Below are positions 63,060 through 64,000 of a stretch of 64,000 bases of DNA, piece by piece (position 1 is the first letter of the stretch; each line of letters starts with the position of its first letter). This stretch comes from Chitinophaga sp. CF118 (GTDB lineage: Bacteria > Bacteroidota > Bacteroidia > Chitinophagales > Chitinophagaceae): assembly GCF_900112615.1 (NCBI RefSeq), contig NZ_FOMK01000003.1, forward strand, positions 620,001-684,000, read 5' to 3'. A program made the translations under genes and the position numbers. The notes beneath the pieces are model-generated. The model was given only the letters and a program-made list of their open reading frames with translations. It made no database searches and was not told the origin of the DNA.

Positions 63060-63812
63060 CTACAGCGACATACCTCCAGTTACCTCAATACGCTGACCAT
63101 TCACCCATTTAGCATCATTACTACAAAGGAAAGCTACCACGCCACCAATATCATCAGGCAACCCTACACGTCCCAGCGCAGTTATTCCTGCCACAAATTT
63201 GCGGATGTCAGGATTATCATCCATCGCTCCGCCGCCGAAGATAGCCCCTGGTGCCACGACATTCGCAGATATCCCTCTTGCGCCCAGTTCAACAGCCAGA
63301 TATCTGGTATACACATCTATTCCTCCCTTCATCATCGCATAAGCTGATGCCCCCGGAAAAGAACTCCGCGATACCGCAGAAGAAATATTTACAATTCTTC
63401 CACCATCCTGTAACAACGGTAACATCTTTTGAGTAAGGAAATAAACTCCTTTCAAATGAATATTCATCATTTCATCAAACTGGCTTTCTGTAGTAGCAGT
63501 AACCGGCGCCTGAAGACTAGTGCCGGCGTTGTTGATCAGAAAGTCGAAATGTGTGGTTCCAAATGTGGTATTCAGTGCTTCGTTTACTTGTTGTGTAAAA
63601 GCATCGAAACCTTTAATGTCCAATGTGTTAAGAGGGAGGGCTACAGCCTTACGCCCAAGTGCCAGAATAGAGGCCACGGTTTTCTCCGCACTCACCTTAT
63701 TGCTGAGATAAGTAATAATGATATCGTTGCCTTTGTGTGCCAGGCTTAATGCAATATTTTGACCAATACCCCGGCTGCCACCCGTTACTAACGCAATTTT
63801 TGAAGAACTCAT
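63060..63812 (-). CDS. Short-chain dehydrogenase/reductase
   Basis: A 250-residue classical SDR: cofactor loop GGSRGIGQ, NNAGTS, catalytic Ser in NISSAVSRS and Tyr-Lys in YAMMK. The end GVVAFLCSNDAKWVNGQRIEVTGGM is the usual SDR C-terminus (FabG-like). It follows an AraC regulator in the same direction, which may control it. Confidence 0.9.
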   Translation of the reverse strand: MSSSKIALVTGGSRGIGQNIALSLAHKGNDIIITYLSNKVSAEKTVASILALGRKAVALPLNTLDIKGFDAFTQQVNEALNTTFGTTHFDFLINNAGTSLQAPVTATTESQFDEMMNIHLKGVYFLTQKMLPLLQDGGRIVNISSAVSRSSFPGASAYAMMKGGIDVYTRYLAVELGARGISANVVAPGAIFGGGAMDDNPDIRKFVAGITALGRVGLPDDIGGVVAFLCSNDAKWVNGQRIEVTGGMSL

Positions 63813-63891
63813 TTGTTATACTGTTTTGATTTAAGAACAGTACAAAATTCCGCCAAATGAGTAATGCGCACAATAGCAGGATCAATCCATT

Positions 63892-64000
63892 TTATGTATA
63901 ATTCAAACTTTTGGATTGTGAGCGATAAACCCCGGGAGAAATAGAAGTTTCATTCTTAAAGAACTTAGCAAAATGTGCAAAGTCTGAAAACCCCAGACTA
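63892..64000 (-). CDS. AraC-family regulator, C-terminal end (partial)
   Basis: The visible 35 residues read LGFSDFAHFAKFFKNETSIS, then PGVYR and SQSKSLNYT before the stop at 63892. The F-x-x-x-F-K-x-x-x-x-x-S-P-x-x-Y-R pattern is the end of an AraC-type DNA-binding domain. The rest is outside the window. It is upstream of the SDR gene in the same direction. Confidence 0.85.
   Translation of the reverse strand, partial: SLGFSDFAHFAKFFKNETSISPGVYRSQSKSLNYT

Overview
The window looks like a chromosome segment of a Bacteroidota bacterium, most likely a Chitinophaga-type member of the Chitinophagaceae. The signs are Bacteroidota-type promoters (a TTG/TTTG box about 17-20 nt before TAnnTTTG), few clear Shine-Dalgarno sites, a complete SUF iron-sulfur operon, DUF6089 and MARQ-type families typical of the phylum, and protein sequences close to that family. 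No rRNA, CRISPR array, insertion sequence or intact integrase was seen. All calls were made by reading the sequence; no database search was run.

Region 1 (1-47 kb) is mostly core genome. It holds an asymmetric heterodimeric ABC exporter (0-3.2 kb), a fatty acid desaturase, a TPM-domain lipoprotein, an mlaE-mlaF-mlaD lipid transport operon (6.0-8.3 kb), a zinc alcohol dehydrogenase, a histidine kinase, two YceI proteins with an HxlR regulator, a phytanoyl-CoA-type dioxygenase, an SDR, a MarR regulator, a CPA2 antiporter, and a CheR/CheB/hybrid-kinase module (20.8-23.8 kb). The SUF operon runs on the minus strand (oxidoreductase, sufA, B, C, D, S, E, T; 30.7 to 24.0 kb). A SufR-like regulator with a TTG start faces away from it, and a paired inverted repeat overlaps the predicted suf promoter. 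Two GNATs, an AI-2E family transporter, an AraC regulator, secreted low-complexity proteins, a UbiD decarboxylase, RF3, a MacB-like permease, tsaD, a tRNA methyltransferase, a saccharopine dehydrogenase-like protein and an Old Yellow Enzyme follow.

Region 2 (47.0-59.6 kb) is accessory DNA downstream of tRNA-Leu(CAA). A diverged copy of the tRNA 3' end lies at 59583-59616, so I read the stretch as an old genomic island with no remaining integrase. It contains a MARQ-type protein, a frameshifted TAXI-type binding protein, a probable CsgG-like protein carrying ten DnaJ-type zinc-knuckle motifs, further secreted proteins of unknown function, and a defence-type reverse transcriptase facing away from an unusual protein with two SH3/YodC-like and two WYL-like modules. 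The RT/WYL-like pair is the best candidate for an undescribed system.

Region 3 (59.7-64 kb) has a TPR histidine kinase, a secreted alpha/beta hydrolase, a short unknown protein, an SDR and the C-terminal end of an AraC regulator.

Recurring non-coding themes are long perfect inverted repeats between genes (3241, 14379, 31541, 37010) and three genes whose ATG lies 4-5 nt after a TAnnTTTG box, which suggests leaderless mRNAs.
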